Source of the DNA: Trinickia mobilis | Lineage (GTDB): Bacteria; Pseudomonadota; Gammaproteobacteria; Burkholderiales; Burkholderiaceae | Assembly (NCBI RefSeq): GCF_017315705.1 | Contig: NZ_JAFLRF010000010.1 | Location: forward strand, 32,770-96,769 | Direction of reading: 5' to 3' | DNA: 64,000 bases | Shown here: positions 18,944-28,009 of the stretch, piece after piece | Layout of the letters: each line of letters opens with the position of its first letter | Position numbering within the stretch: position 1 is the stretch's first letter | The notes under the pieces: model-generated | Seen by the model: only the letters and a program-made list of their open reading frames with translations | What the model was told of the DNA's origin: nothing | Databases searched by the model: none | Position numbers and translations under genes: made by a program

Positions 18944-19561
18944 ATGACTGACATTCTCGAATCCGTCGGCGAGCCGACGCTCGCGCGCAGCGAGATGAAC
19001 CTCGTCTGGCTCGACATGGAAATGACGGGTCTCGAGCCCGACACCGACCGCATCATCGAGATCGCCGTGGTCGTGACCAATTCGACGCTCGAGGTGGCCG
19101 TCGAAGGCCCGGTGCTCGCCATTCACCAGAGCGACGAAACGCTCGACAAGATGGACGAGTGGAACAAGAACACGCATGGCCGCTCGGGGCTGATCGAGCG
19201 CGTGCGCGCGTCCACCGTGACCGAAGACGATGCGGCCGAGCAGATCCGCGCGTTTCTCGGCCCGTACGTGCCACCCGGCAAGTCGCCGATGTGCGGCAAC
19301 TCGATTTGCCAGGACCGCCGCTTCATGGCGCGCTGGATGCCGGAACTCGAGCGCTTCTTTCACTACCGCAATCTCGACGTGAGCACGCTCAAGGAGCTGT
19401 GCCGCCGCTGGCAGCCGGCGATTTACAAGGGCTTCCAGAAACGTGCGATGCATACGGCGCTCGCTGATATCCACGAGTCGATCGACGAACTCAAGTATTA
19501 CCGCGAGCACTTCCTGATCCCGGCAGCGAGCGTGCCGAGCGCGCCGGCAGAAGGGGCGTAA
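18944..19561 (+). CDS. orn: Oligoribonuclease
   Basis: A 205-residue DEDDh 3'-5' exonuclease that degrades 2-5 nt RNAs and pGpG, the last step of cyclic di-GMP breakdown. Catalytic landmarks are [19 protein letters not shown] (D and E), [19 protein letters not shown] (D) and [20 protein letters not shown] (H and D). The ATG at 18944 (MTDILES) is preferred to one three codons upstream. It is divergent from the M48-rsgA unit, the order seen across Burkholderia. Confidence 0.97.
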   Translation: MTDILESVGEPTLARSEMNLVWLDMEMTGLEPDTDRIIEIAVVVTNSTLEVAVEGPVLAIHQSDETLDKMDEWNKNTHGRSGLIERVRASTVTEDDAAEQIRAFLGPYVPPGKSPMCGNSICQDRRFMARWMPELERFFHYRNLDVSTLKELCRRWQPAIYKGFQKRAMHTALADIHESIDELKYYREHFLIPAASVPSAPAEGA

Positions 19562-19619
19562 GCGGGAGCATTCGATTGAGAGGGCGGGCGGCTCTCGATA
19601 AGGAGCAGAGGCTCGCTCG

Positions 19620-20228
19620 TCACTTCGCTTCGCGCCGCGCGCTTTTCGGCCGGAACGCGGCCACGATCTCGTCATTCGTTTCGATATACGGGCCGCCGAT
19701 CAAATCGACGCAATACGGCACCGCGGCGAAGATGCCCGGCACTTTCACCGCGCCCGACGTGTCGCGCAAGCCTTCCAGCGTTTCCTGAATCGATTTCGGT
19801 TGACCCGGCAGGTTCACGATGAGCGCCGCATGAGCGGGCGTTTCGCGAATCACCGCGACTTGCCGCGAGAGGATCGCCGTCGGCACGAAATTGAGGCTGA
19901 TCTGCCGCATCTGCTCGCCGAAGCCGGGCATTTCCTTCGTACCTGCTGCAAGGGTGGCCTCCGGCGTGACGTCGCGCCGTGCGGGGCCGGTGCCGCCCGT
20001 CGTGAGCACGAGGTCGCACCCCTTCTCGTCGACGAGTTCGATCAGGGTGGCGGTGATCGTCGCGGCATCGTCCTGGATCAGGCGCGTTTCCGCGCGCCAC
20101 GGCGACTTGAGCGCAGTGCCCAGCCACGCCTGCAGCGACGGAATGCCCTTGTCCTCGTAGACCCCGCTCGACGCGCGGTCGCTGATCGATACGAGGCCGA
20201 TCAGGATTTCGTCAGGATGATTGCGCAT
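19620..20228 (-). CDS. mog: Molybdopterin adenylyltransferase (Mog/MoaB-like)
   Basis: A 202-residue MogA-type enzyme that adenylates molybdopterin before molybdate insertion. It shows [20 protein letters not shown] at the start, the signature [16 protein letters not shown] (about 79-94) and the substrate loop [11 protein letters not shown]. The ATG at 20228 (MRNHPDEIL) is chosen; one at 20240 is also possible. The start overlaps the end of the darP gene by 17 nt, so the two are co-translated. No other molybdenum cofactor gene is near. Confidence 0.92.
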   Translation of the reverse strand: MRNHPDEILIGLVSISDRASSGVYEDKGIPSLQAWLGTALKSPWRAETRLIQDDAATITATLIELVDEKGCDLVLTTGGTGPARRDVTPEATLAAGTKEMPGFGEQMRQISLNFVPTAILSRQVAVIRETPAHAALIVNLPGQPKSIQETLEGLRDTSGAVKVPGIFAAVPYCVDLIGGPYIETNDEIVAAFRPKSARREAK

Positions 20229-20841
20229 CGGAATCGTCATCGTCGTCTTCGGTGGGGGCGTCGTCGAGGTCTTCGTCTGCGGCATCGGCGGCGCTGACCG
20301 TCTTGATCCACTGGAACAGTTCGCGGAAATAGCGCGGCGGCTTGCCTTGCTGAGCTTCCTTGCGAGCGTTGCGGATCAGCGTGCGGCCTTCCTGGGCGTC
20401 GGCGGCCGGGTGCCGGCGCAGGAACGCGGTGAGGGCCTCGTCGCTTTCGATGAGCGCGTCGCGCGTGCGCTCGATCCAGTGCAGCTTTGCCGTTTCGGCC
20501 TTGTTGACGCCGTTGTAGGTATCGAGCGCCTGGCGCAAGGCGGCCGTTTCGTCTGCGGTCAGCGCGCGCATGACGCGGCCGACGTACTGGATCTGCCGGC
20601 GCTTGCCTTCGTGATCGGTGATGCGGCGCGCTTCGAGCACGGCGTCGGCGAGGCCTTCGGGCATTGGCATGCGCTTGAGCGCGTCTTTCGGCAGCTCGAC
20701 GAGCGCGACGCCCAGTTCCTGTAGCGCGTGCATGTCGCGCTTGAGCTGGGATTTGCTGGGGCGGTCGTAGCCGTTGTCGTCCGCGACGTCGGCGTCGGCG
20801 TCGCCGGACTGCATGGGTTGAATGCGGGTTTTGCGTGTCAT
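20212..20841 (-). CDS. darP: Ribosome-associated protein DarP/YjgA (DUF615)
   Basis: A 209-residue acidic-tailed protein of the DUF615 family, which binds immature 50S particles. It contains [20 protein letters not shown] and [20 protein letters not shown], the typical core, then a helical C-terminal half and an Asp-rich tail. The ATG at 20841 ([10 protein letters not shown]) begins the protein; upstream codons of the longer frame look noncoding. It is divergent from pmbA, its usual neighbour, and overlaps mog. Confidence 0.94.
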   Translation of the reverse strand: MTRKTRIQPMQSGDADADVADDNGYDRPSKSQLKRDMHALQELGVALVELPKDALKRMPMPEGLADAVLEARRITDHEGKRRQIQYVGRVMRALTADETAALRQALDTYNGVNKAETAKLHWIERTRDALIESDEALTAFLRRHPAADAQEGRTLIRNARKEAQQGKPPRYFRELFQWIKTVSAADAADEDLDDAPTEDDDDDSDAQSS

Positions 20842-21118
20842 CCCCGCATTGTAGCGTGCCGCGAGACGTCTTTTGCCGGGCGGCACGCGGGCGGAGCGCC
20901 GCTTTGGCGATTCGGCCGAGACCGTGCCCGCTGCAGCGAACCGGGTTTACCGCGCTGTGGAATCGCGAGTGAACCGGCCCGGACCTTGCTATGATCGCGG
21001 GATGCGTGACGTACAGCACAACGCAGCACCGATGGGCGCAGCAGCGGCCCCCCCATGGGGCCCGGCGCACGGCCCAGCAATAGCTCAATAAGCAGCTCAA
21101 TACCGGACGGCTACACAA

Positions 21119-22489
21119 ATGGCAGCAGACATGGACGCCAAGCAGCGATTTTTTCCGCACACGCAGGACGAACTGAAAGCGATCGCGTCAGACATTCTCG
21201 GCCACGCAAAGTCGCTCGGCGCGACGGACGCCGCGACCGAAATCTCCGAAGGCGACGGTTTGTCGGTGTCGGTGCGGCGGGGCGAGGTCGAGACGATCGA
21301 GCACAACCGCGACAAGATGGTCGGCGTGACCGTCTTCATCGGCGCGAAGCGCGGCAACGCGAGCACTTCGGATTTTTCGCCGGAAGCGCTGCGCGACACG
21401 GTCGCGGCGGCCTACAACATCGCGCGCTTCACCGCCGAGGACAACTGCGCCGGGCTCGCCGAAACCGAGCTGTTGGAGACGGCGCCGCGCGATCTCGATT
21501 TGTATCATCCGTGGCATTTGTCCGCCGATGACGCCGTCGAGCTGGCCCGCCGCGCCGAAGACGCCGCATTCGCAACCGATCCGCAGATCCGCAACTCGGA
21601 AGGCGCAAGCGTCTCCGCGCAGCATTCGCAGTTCGTGCTCGCGACGACGCGCGGTTTCCTGCACGGCTATCCGTACTCGCGTCACTACGTGGCGTGTGCG
21701 CCGATTGCGGGCAGCGGGCGCAACATGCAGCGCGACGATTGGTACTCGTCCAAGCGCAGCGCCGCCGAACTCGCGGCGCCCGAGGCCGTGGGGCGCTATG
21801 CGGCCGAGCGCGCGCTCGCTCGCATGGGCGCGAAGGGCCTCGATACGCGCAAGGTGCCGGTGCTGTTCGAGGCGCCGCTCGCGGCCGGGCTGCTCGGCGC
21901 GTTCGTGCAGGCGACGAGCGGCGGCGCGCTCTACCGCAAGACGTCGTTTCTCGTCGACAGCCTCGGCAAGCCGGTGTTTGCGCCGCACGTGCAGGTCATC
22001 GAAGACCCGCATGTGCCGCGCGCGATGGGCAGCGCGCCGTTCGACGAAGAAGGCGTGCGCACGAAAGAGCGCGCGGTGGTGAAGGACGGGGTGGTCGAAG
22101 GCTATTTCCTGTCGACGTACTCGGCGCGCAAGCTCGGCATGCAGACGACGGGCAACGCCGGCGGCTCGCACAATCTTTCACTGACGAGCTCGCAAACGCG
22201 TCCCCAAGACGATTTCGAAGCGATGCTCAAGAAGCTCGGCACGGGTCTGTTGCTGACCGAGCTGATGGGGCAGGGCGTCAACTACGTGACGGGCGACTAT
22301 TCGCGCGGCGCGTCGGGATTCTGGGTCGAGAACGGCAAGATCCAGTATCCGGTCGAGGAGATCACGGTCGCGAGCACGCTGCAGGAGATGTTCCGGCATA
22401 TCGTCGCGATCGGCGCCGATACGATCGTGCGCGGCACCAAGCGGACGGGGTCGGTGCTGATCGAGCGGATGACCGTGGCGGGGCAGTAA
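21119..22489 (+). CDS. pmbA: Metalloprotease-related protein PmbA/TldE
   Basis: A 456-residue PmbA (TldE), the non-catalytic partner of the TldD zinc protease; together they process microcin leaders and degrade CcdA. It shows SVRRGEVETIEHNRDKMVGV near the start and the C-terminal GVNYVTGDYSRGASGFWVEN, then GKIQYPVEEITVASTL. No HExxxH zinc motif is seen, as expected for TldE. ATG at 21119; a TATGAT at 20990-20995 is a possible -10. A terminator follows at 22509. Confidence 0.95.
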   Translation: MAADMDAKQRFFPHTQDELKAIASDILGHAKSLGATDAATEISEGDGLSVSVRRGEVETIEHNRDKMVGVTVFIGAKRGNASTSDFSPEALRDTVAAAYNIARFTAEDNCAGLAETELLETAPRDLDLYHPWHLSADDAVELARRAEDAAFATDPQIRNSEGASVSAQHSQFVLATTRGFLHGYPYSRHYVACAPIAGSGRNMQRDDWYSSKRSAAELAAPEAVGRYAAERALARMGAKGLDTRKVPVLFEAPLAAGLLGAFVQATSGGALYRKTSFLVDSLGKPVFAPHVQVIEDPHVPRAMGSAPFDEEGVRTKERAVVKDGVVEGYFLSTYSARKLGMQTTGNAGGSHNLSLTSSQTRPQDDFEAMLKKLGTGLLLTELMGQGVNYVTGDYSRGASGFWVENGKIQYPVEEITVASTLQEMFRHIVAIGADTIVRGTKRTGSVLIERMTVAGQ

Positions 22490-22508
22490 GCGCGGCACAC
22501 TGAAAGCC

Positions 22509-22538
22509 AAAGACGGCTCGCTGCGAGCCGTCTTTTTT
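22509..22538 (+). terminator. Intrinsic terminator after pmbA
   Basis: AGACGGCTCG (22511-22520) and CGAGCCGTCT (22524-22533) form a perfect 10-bp stem with a 3-nt loop and a T7 tract. The first REP-like element starts directly behind it. Confidence 0.92.
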
Positions 22539-22539
22539 T

Positions 22540-22633
22540 GTCGACCCGAGTTTGCGCTTCAGCGCTTACTCGGGTCCCATGCAGAGCGGTCGACCCGAGT
22601 TTGCGCTTCAGCGCTTACTCGGGTCCCATGCAA
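22540..22633 (+). repeat. Two tandem REP-like palindromes (copies A and B)
   Basis: Copies at 22540-22583 and 22589-22633 start GTCGACCCGAGT, contain a GCGCTT..AGCGCTTACTCGGG return arm, and end CCCATGCA(A). CCCGAGT pairs with ACTCGGG. They fill the space between the pmbA terminator and the folA stop codon (22636). The same element recurs at 34341, 38387, 42392-42516 and 63675. Confidence 0.9.
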
Positions 22634-22635
22634 CG

Positions 22636-23139
22636 CTATGCGCTGTTCTTACGCTGATAGACCACGAACGCGTAATCGAAGTCATTCGGCGCATTGGCGT
22701 GATGCGCCTCGCGCGACACTTCTTCCCACTCGTTCCGGTCCAGCTCCGGAAATGTCGCGTCGCCGTCGAAGTCCGCCATGATCTCGGTGACGACCATCTT
22801 GTCCGCCAAGGCCATGCCTTCGGCGTAAAGCTGCGCGCCGCCGATCAGGAACGCTTCGGGCGCCTGGTCCCCGGCCGCGAGCGCGAGCGCCGCCGGCAAA
22901 TCGGTGACCGTATCGCAACCGTTGAAGCGCCGCGACCCGTCGCGCGTCACGACGACGTTGCGCCGCCCCGGCAGCGCCCTGCCGATCGACTCGTGCGTCT
23001 TGCGTCCCATGATGATGGGCGCACCCATCGTCGTGCGCTTGAAGTGCGCAAGGTCTTCGGGCAAGCGCCAGGGCAACTGGTTGTCGCGGCCGATCACGCC
23101 GTTGCTGGCGCGAGCGACGATCAGGGTCAGTATCGTCAT
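22636..23139 (-). CDS. folA: Dihydrofolate reductase
   Basis: A 167-residue DHFR that reduces dihydrofolate with NADPH. It shows [20 protein letters not shown] (substrate/NADPH pocket with LPWxLPED), [20 protein letters not shown], and [20 protein letters not shown]. Length and motifs are standard. thyA, its functional partner (it regenerates the dihydrofolate made by ThyA), lies 10 kb away at 33235, with the amyloid block between. The stop is adjacent to a REP-like element. Confidence 0.97.
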   Translation of the reverse strand: MTILTLIVARASNGVIGRDNQLPWRLPEDLAHFKRTTMGAPIIMGRKTHESIGRALPGRRNVVVTRDGSRRFNGCDTVTDLPAALALAAGDQAPEAFLIGGAQLYAEGMALADKMVVTEIMADFDGDATFPELDRNEWEEVSREAHHANAPNDFDYAFVVYQRKNSA

Positions 23140-23245
23140 CGTGAGGAGGGGGAGCCGGAATCCTGCCGATTCTACCCGAGCCCAGGCGGGGGCCGGTCCC
23201 GCCTGGCGCAGGTTCCGGCAGGACGGGCAGCGGCCCCCTCCCGCT

Positions 23246-24667
23246 TCACTTTGGCGCGCCGCCGCCGCCGCCGCCGTCGTCGCCGCCGCCGTCGCTTGCG
23301 GGGAATGGCTTGTCGTCCGGCACCGTCACTTCGCGCAGTCCGTGCGCGCCCATCAGCCGGTACAGCGTGACGCGCGAGATCCCGAGATCCTGCGCCGCCT
23401 CGTTGAGCCGGTGCCGGTGCCGCAAGAGAGCCGATTCGATCGCGCGCTTCTCGGCCGCCTCGCGTGCTTGCGCGAGCGTCAGCGCCTCTTGCGCGGTGAA
23501 GTGCTCGAGGTCGAGGTCCCCGGCCGAGATCAGCTTGCTCTCCGCCATCACGATCGCGCGCCGCACGCGGTTGATCAGCTCGCGCACGTTGCCCGGCCAG
23601 TTGTAGTTGTGCATCGCCTCGATCGCCGACGGCGTGAAGCCGCGGATCTTGCGCGAGCTGTCCGTCTTGAACTTGTGCAGGATGTGATGCGCGAGGATTT
23701 CGATGTCCTTGCCGCGCGCGCGCAGCGGCGGCTCGTCCACGCGCAGCACGCACAGGCGGTGAAACAGGTCGGCACGGAAGCGTCCTTCGCGCATCGCGAC
23801 GTCGAGGTCGACGTGCGTCGCCGAGATCACGCGCACGTCCACGGGAGTCGATTCGCGGCCGCCGAGCCGCTCGATCTTGCCTTCCTGCAGGAAACGCAAG
23901 AGGCTCGCCTGGCTTTCGAGCGGCAGGTCGCCGATTTCGTCGAGAAAGAGCGTGCCGCCGTCGGCGGATTCGACGCGGCCGATCTTGCGCTGGTTCGCGC
24001 CCGTGAACGCGCCGCGCTCGTAGCCGAACAACTCCGACTGCAGCAGGTGATGCGGAATCGCGCCGCAATTGATCGCGACGAACGGCGCTTTGCGCCTGGG
24101 TGAGCGCTCGTGAATCGCGACGGCGGTCAACTCCTTGCCGGTGCCCGATTCGCCGGAGATGAAGACCGTCGCGTCGGTATTCGCGATTTTGCGGATCGTG
24201 CGGAAGAGCTGCTGCATCGCCTCGCAGGTGCCGACCATCTCGTCGTCGCCCGCTGCAGCCACGCCGGCGACGAAGTCGAGATCGCACAGCGTGACCATCC
24301 CGTACGCGTGGCCGACGAGGTAGTCGATCGTCGGGGTGGCCGCGGGCAGCTTCACGTAATCGAAGCAGTAGTGGCGGATGATGCGGCGCACCTCGGCGTC
24401 TTCGAGCTGCTCGGGGCTCGCGAGCGCGATCCAGCCGATCTGCTGCTGACGCAGGCTCGCTTCGAGGCAGGCCAGTTCGCGCGCCGCGAAGCGCGTGATG
24501 TCGACGATCCCCGCGTACGGCGTGTCCGGGCGAATGAGACGTACCGCGTCGGCGGCCGCGCGGGCCACCGACACGTGCCAGCCGCGCGCTTTCATATGCT
24601 CGAGCAACGCGTCGTCAGGCACGCGCGCGACGTAGATCAGCGCTCGCTGCTCGGCTTGTCCATTCAC
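23246..24667 (-). CDS. Sigma-54 enhancer-binding regulator with VpsR-like N-terminal domain (copy 1)
   Basis: A 473-residue bacterial enhancer-binding protein. Residues 10-125 form a receiver-like domain as in VpsR. The AAA+ domain (about 145-375) has Walker A GESGTGKE (172-179), the sigma-54 contact motif GAFTGA (219-224) and Walker [13 protein letters not shown] (237-248). A Fis-type helix-turn-helix ([20 protein letters not shown]) lies near 425-445 and a Gly/Asp-rich tail ends the protein. The start is GTG at 24667, with AAGGAAG 8 nt upstream. It lies 113 nt behind the fapF-like gene on the same strand and is probably part of that regulon. The N-terminal domain suggests biofilm control; any cyclic di-GMP binding is inference. 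It is a close paralogue of the gene at 31720. Confidence 0.9.
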   Translation of the reverse strand: MNGQAEQRALIYVARVPDDALLEHMKARGWHVSVARAAADAVRLIRPDTPYAGIVDITRFAARELACLEASLRQQQIGWIALASPEQLEDAEVRRIIRHYCFDYVKLPAATPTIDYLVGHAYGMVTLCDLDFVAGVAAAGDDEMVGTCEAMQQLFRTIRKIANTDATVFISGESGTGKELTAVAIHERSPRRKAPFVAINCGAIPHHLLQSELFGYERGAFTGANQRKIGRVESADGGTLFLDEIGDLPLESQASLLRFLQEGKIERLGGRESTPVDVRVISATHVDLDVAMREGRFRADLFHRLCVLRVDEPPLRARGKDIEILAHHILHKFKTDSSRKIRGFTPSAIEAMHNYNWPGNVRELINRVRRAIVMAESKLISAGDLDLEHFTAQEALTLAQAREAAEKRAIESALLRHRHRLNEAAQDLGISRVTLYRLMGAHGLREVTVPDDKPFPASDGGGDDGGGGGGAPK

Positions 24668-24780
24668 GTTCCGGACTTCCTTGGGGTGCGCGATCGACAG
24701 GCGAGAGGCTCCTCCCGCGAGTGGCGCTACCGATGTCAAATGTGGTGATTCACGCACGATGACCCCGTTGTCGTCAGACG

Positions 24781-26232
24781 TCAAAAAGTGTAGGGGAACC
24801 GCACGCCGACCACGAAGTTCGGCGCGTCGGGCGTGAGCCCCACGGACACCGATCCTTCGATCGTGAGGTGCTTGTTCACCACGTGGTTCAGACCGAAATT
24901 CAATGCGGCAGCCACCGTCTCGCTGCCCGGTACCTTCTGCCATCCCTGACCCGGCGCCTGCGTCTCGCTCTCGGGCTCGAGCGCCATGGTGTAGGAGATG
25001 CTCGCCGAATCCTTGTCCGAGAAGGCGATGGCGGCGCCGCCGCCCCACTGGATGATGTCGCCGAGCTTCACCTTCGCGGGCTCGACCTGGCCTTCCACGG
25101 CCGAGATGTCGGAGAACGAGCGCGCGACGTTATACGTGTACGACAGGCTGCCGAACAGCACGACCGGATCGTAGGTCTTCAAGAGCGACACGCCGGCCGT
25201 GATGTTCCAGAAGCCGGTGCCGGTCGGCAGCTTGCTTGGCGCGACGAGGCTCGTGTTGTTCGGGTCGACTTGTTCGAGCTTGATGCCGAACGGCGACGAG
25301 CCTGTCGGCGCCTTCACCCGCAGGCTGCCGACCACGTCCGGAAGGTTGTTGGTCTCCTTCAGAAACTGATAATAGACGCCGAAGTTGACATCTCCGATAT
25401 CGCTCGAATTCGCGGACGCATCCGACAACTGGCTCGCCGCGCCGCCTGCGCCCCCGACGATGAAATTGCTGTGCCGGTAGATGTAGGGCACGTCGACATC
25501 GACGCTCATGCGGTCGGTCAGGCCGTAGCGCGTGTCGAGGTCGGCCATCACCTGGTGCGACTTCGTCTCGCCGAGATTGATGTTGCCCAGGAAGATCGCG
25601 TCGAGCGCGAGGAAACCCGACAACTGCAATTGGCGGCGGTCGTAGTAGGTGTCGCTGATCCCCCAGTCCATCGTGAGCTTGTGGTCGAAGAGCGGCGCGT
25701 GCTCGCGCTGCACGACGGCGTTCTCCGCCTCGGTGCGCTGCGGTTCCGCGGCCTTCTGCGTGGTGCCGACCGTGCCGTCGCCCGAGGTGCCGGTCGTTCC
25801 CTCGGGCGAGGTGCCCCCGCCCGACGATTGCGGCACCGGCGGGTTGGCCTGCACGCCGGTGGCCGTGCTCGTGCCGCCGCTCGGCCCGGGGGCGCCGGGC
25901 GTCACCTGTGCGAGCTGCGGCAACGGCGGCAGCGGCACGGGCAAGTTGTCCGAGCCCGGCGGCTGGGCGACGGCGGCGTTCTCGTCTGCCGCGCCGCCTG
26001 AGAGGCCGCGTCCGCGCTGCGACATTTCCAGCTCCGTGACTTGCTTTTCGAGCGACTGGATCTGCCGCTGCTGCTGGTCGACGACCCGCATCAGGGTGTT
26101 GAGCCGATCTTCGAGCGATTGATTGCCAAGCTCCTGCGCTTGTGCCCCCTGCGAGAGTGCAAACAGCAGCACCGCGGCAGGTATTGCCGCGAGCGCACTC
26201 AACGGCGCGCCCCTTGCTGACATTCTGGTCAT
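24781..26232 (-). CDS. fapF: FapF-like outer-membrane amyloid secretion protein
   Basis: A 483-residue exported protein, last gene of the amyloid operon. A signal peptide covers residues 1-32 (ends QGAQAQ). A coiled coil follows at 38-72 (SLEDRLNTLMRVVDQQQRQI, then QSLEKQVTELEM), then a Pro/Gly/Thr linker (80-175). From 183 to the end amphipathic strands with alternating aromatic residues build a beta-barrel that ends GVRFPYTF, the C-terminal Phe seen in outer-membrane proteins. Coiled coil plus linker plus barrel is the FapF plan (trimeric amyloid secretion pore). The ATG at 26232 is chosen because it opens a good signal peptide. The alternative is a general Phenol_MetA_deg-type porin; the context favours FapF. 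Confidence 0.75.
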   Translation of the reverse strand: MTRMSARGAPLSALAAIPAAVLLFALSQGAQAQELGNQSLEDRLNTLMRVVDQQQRQIQSLEKQVTELEMSQRGRGLSGGAADENAAVAQPPGSDNLPVPLPPLPQLAQVTPGAPGPSGGTSTATGVQANPPVPQSSGGGTSPEGTTGTSGDGTVGTTQKAAEPQRTEAENAVVQREHAPLFDHKLTMDWGISDTYYDRRQLQLSGFLALDAIFLGNINLGETKSHQVMADLDTRYGLTDRMSVDVDVPYIYRHSNFIVGGAGGAASQLSDASANSSDIGDVNFGVYYQFLKETNNLPDVVGSLRVKAPTGSSPFGIKLEQVDPNNTSLVAPSKLPTGTGFWNITAGVSLLKTYDPVVLFGSLSYTYNVARSFSDISAVEGQVEPAKVKLGDIIQWGGGAAIAFSDKDSASISYTMALEPESETQAPGQGWQKVPGSETVAAALNFGLNHVVNKHLTIEGSVSVGLTPDAPNFVVGVRFPYTF

Positions 26233-26362
26233 TGTGCTTCCCCCGGTCCGGCAGCGGCGCGCCGTTTTGTCTCCTCCCGTACGCGCCGCTGCATTTGACT
26301 TCTTGTTGCCGTACTGCCCGGTCCTTCGCTGCAAGCAGCGGGTTGCGGCCCGCCGCGTTTCG

Positions 26363-27193
26363 TCATCTCCCTGGCATCGCGCCGCGGACCTGCAGCGCCT
26401 GCATCACGCCGAGCTGCCGCAGCAAGTTGCCGGACAACTGCTGGGTCTGCAGATGCAGTTGCAACTGATTGGCGACGGCCTGGTTGTTGCCCGCGATCTG
26501 CAGCAATTGCGCGATCGCCCCGGCTTGTTGTGTGTTGTTCGGGGCGATGCTCTGCGCGGCGAGACCGGCCGGCGTCTGCAGCGAAACCGTCACGCCGCCG
26601 TTGCCGAACGCGATACCGGCCTTGATGCTGCCCGATGCGTTGCTCGCGCTTGCGGCCGGCGAGTTCGTGCTGCCCGGGATCGACGGAATCGATGCATTGC
26701 CGAAATCGATGGTCGTCGAGTTCGAGCCGACGTTGCCGTTGCCTGCCACCTGTGTCACCTGCGAAACGCCGTTGACCGCGATGTTCTGGCCGCCGGTCGC
26801 GATCGCATGCGGGTTGGCGCCGTTCGATCCGGCGTTCGTGTTGTCGAGGACCTGCGCCGACGTGCTCACTTGCGCCGACATCGGGCCACGGCCGTGCGCG
26901 GTGACGGCGAGCGAGCCTTGCGCGACTGCCATCGCGCCATTTGGCAATTGCCATTGAGAAAGCAGGTTCAAGACGAACCCGGAAATCATGGAGCCGCCGG
27001 CGTATTTGCCGGTCTGGTTTGCGAGCACGTCGTCGCCGACCGCCTGCCATTTGATGGCCTGCGATGCGGCTGCGCCCGTCGAAAGAAAGCCTGGCGTCGC
27101 GACTGCGGTGTTCTCCGATGCCGGCACACCGCTCGCGATGCCGCACGCCGTAAGGCAAAGCGCGAGGCGAAGAGGCGAAAATGGAAGCTTCAT
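26363..27193 (-). CDS. Exported amyloid-accessory protein, FapE-like position, possible lipoprotein
   Basis: A 276-residue secreted protein. The N-terminus (MKLPFSPLRLALCLTACGIA) has an LTAC lipobox candidate with Cys17. Residues 52-63 read VGDDVLANQTGK and the following GFVLNLLSQWQLPNGAMAV resembles a motif common in Fap-locus accessory proteins. The middle is Asn/Gly/Ser-rich with VNGVSQVTQVAGNGNVGSNS; the C-terminus is Gln/Asn/Leu-rich. The gene lies 6 nt after fapD-like and 130 nt before fapF-like, the place of fapE. A minor fibre component or secretion partner is likely; the FapE assignment rests mainly on order. Confidence 0.6.
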   Translation of the reverse strand: MKLPFSPLRLALCLTACGIASGVPASENTAVATPGFLSTGAAASQAIKWQAVGDDVLANQTGKYAGGSMISGFVLNLLSQWQLPNGAMAVAQGSLAVTAHGRGPMSAQVSTSAQVLDNTNAGSNGANPHAIATGGQNIAVNGVSQVTQVAGNGNVGSNSTTIDFGNASIPSIPGSTNSPAASASNASGSIKAGIAFGNGGVTVSLQTPAGLAAQSIAPNNTQQAGAIAQLLQIAGNNQAVANQLQLHLQTQQLSGNLLRQLGVMQALQVRGAMPGR

Positions 27194-27199
27194 GGTTAT

Positions 27200-27910
27200 T
27201 CAGAACCAGTCTGCCTTGGACAATCCGTAATCGACAAAGGGAGTCGCGGCCGTGCTGGCGTCAAGTGCGCGATCGCGCAGCTTCAAGGCCAGCGACTCGT
27301 TGCCCTGCAACAGCGGGGAATCCTCCCTGAACGGTTTGCCGAGGACCGCGAACACGAGCCCGTTCCAGCTCTTCACGAAGTCCTCTTCCATGACGATGCG
27401 GTTGCCGAGCGCAGGGTCCGCGATGAAGATGCGGCCTTCCTCGGCATGCTTGACGATGACGAAGTGCTCGTAACCGTCGATGCTCATCAGCACCATGACG
27501 GGAATCTGCAAGTGATACAGCGCATCGGAATTGACCCGGAAGCCGCGCCCGCGCAACCCGATCGTCTCGACGAACTTCTTCATGTCGAGCATCGAGAAAC
27601 CGTTCTTCACGACGACCTCTGGCTTCGAGAACACCATCATGCGGCGAATCAGTTCGGTCTCCGGAATATCGATTCCATAGCCGAACTTGAGCAGCGTCGC
27701 AAGCGCAGCCGCACCGCAGCTATAGTCGAATTGCTGGCTGACGATATGGCTGTAACGGATCTCCCGCATGGAGCGCACTGATTTGGTGAAGGGCACCCCT
27801 GCAAGATTAGTCGTATCGATGGTGGACTGTGCGTGGCTTGCCGCACACATCGTGCAGCAAGCCAACGTCACGGTGAGCCGCCATGCCGAGAACCGGTCAA
27901 ACCCGGGCAT
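27200..27910 (-). CDS. fapD: Periplasmic C39-like cysteine peptidase, FapD-like
   Basis: A 236-residue exported peptidase with a signal peptide to about residue 28 (CAASHAQ). It carries the C39/bacteriocin-peptidase triad: Cys65 in FDYSCGAAALATLL, His149 in GYEHFVIVKH and Asp165 in IADPALGN. There is no ABC transporter part, which is the FapD arrangement. In Pseudomonas fap loci FapD is required for fibre assembly and is thought to process locus proteins. It lies between the major amyloid gene and the fapE-like gene. A hairpin at 27931-27959 lies just upstream. Confidence 0.85.
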   Translation of the reverse strand: MPGFDRFSAWRLTVTLACCTMCAASHAQSTIDTTNLAGVPFTKSVRSMREIRYSHIVSQQFDYSCGAAALATLLKFGYGIDIPETELIRRMMVFSKPEVVVKNGFSMLDMKKFVETIGLRGRGFRVNSDALYHLQIPVMVLMSIDGYEHFVIVKHAEEGRIFIADPALGNRIVMEEDFVKSWNGLVFAVLGKPFREDSPLLQGNESLALKLRDRALDASTAATPFVDYGLSKADWF

Positions 27911-27930
27911 GCTGGTCTCCTGGCTTGTGT

Positions 27931-27959
27931 GCGCCGGCCCTCACAACGAAGGCCGGCGC
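27931..27959 (-). other. Intercistronic hairpin between fapC-like and fapD-like genes
   Basis: GCGCCGGCC (27931-27939) and GGCCGGCGC (27951-27959) form a perfect 9-bp GC-only stem with an 11-nt loop. On the transcribed minus strand it is not followed by a T tract, so it is more likely an mRNA-stability or partial-attenuation element than a full terminator. It would raise the amyloid to accessory-protein ratio. Confidence 0.6.
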
Positions 27960-28009
27960 GAACTCCCGACTGCTTATTTCACTGCGTATTTCGGTGCTGA
28001 TCGACTTGC

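Noticed and set aside
23258..23300. GCC/GTC triplet run that looks like a phase-variable microsatellite
   Set aside because: It codes the Gly/Asp-rich C-terminus of regulator copy 1 in frame; triplet changes would not shift the frame and nothing shows variation.
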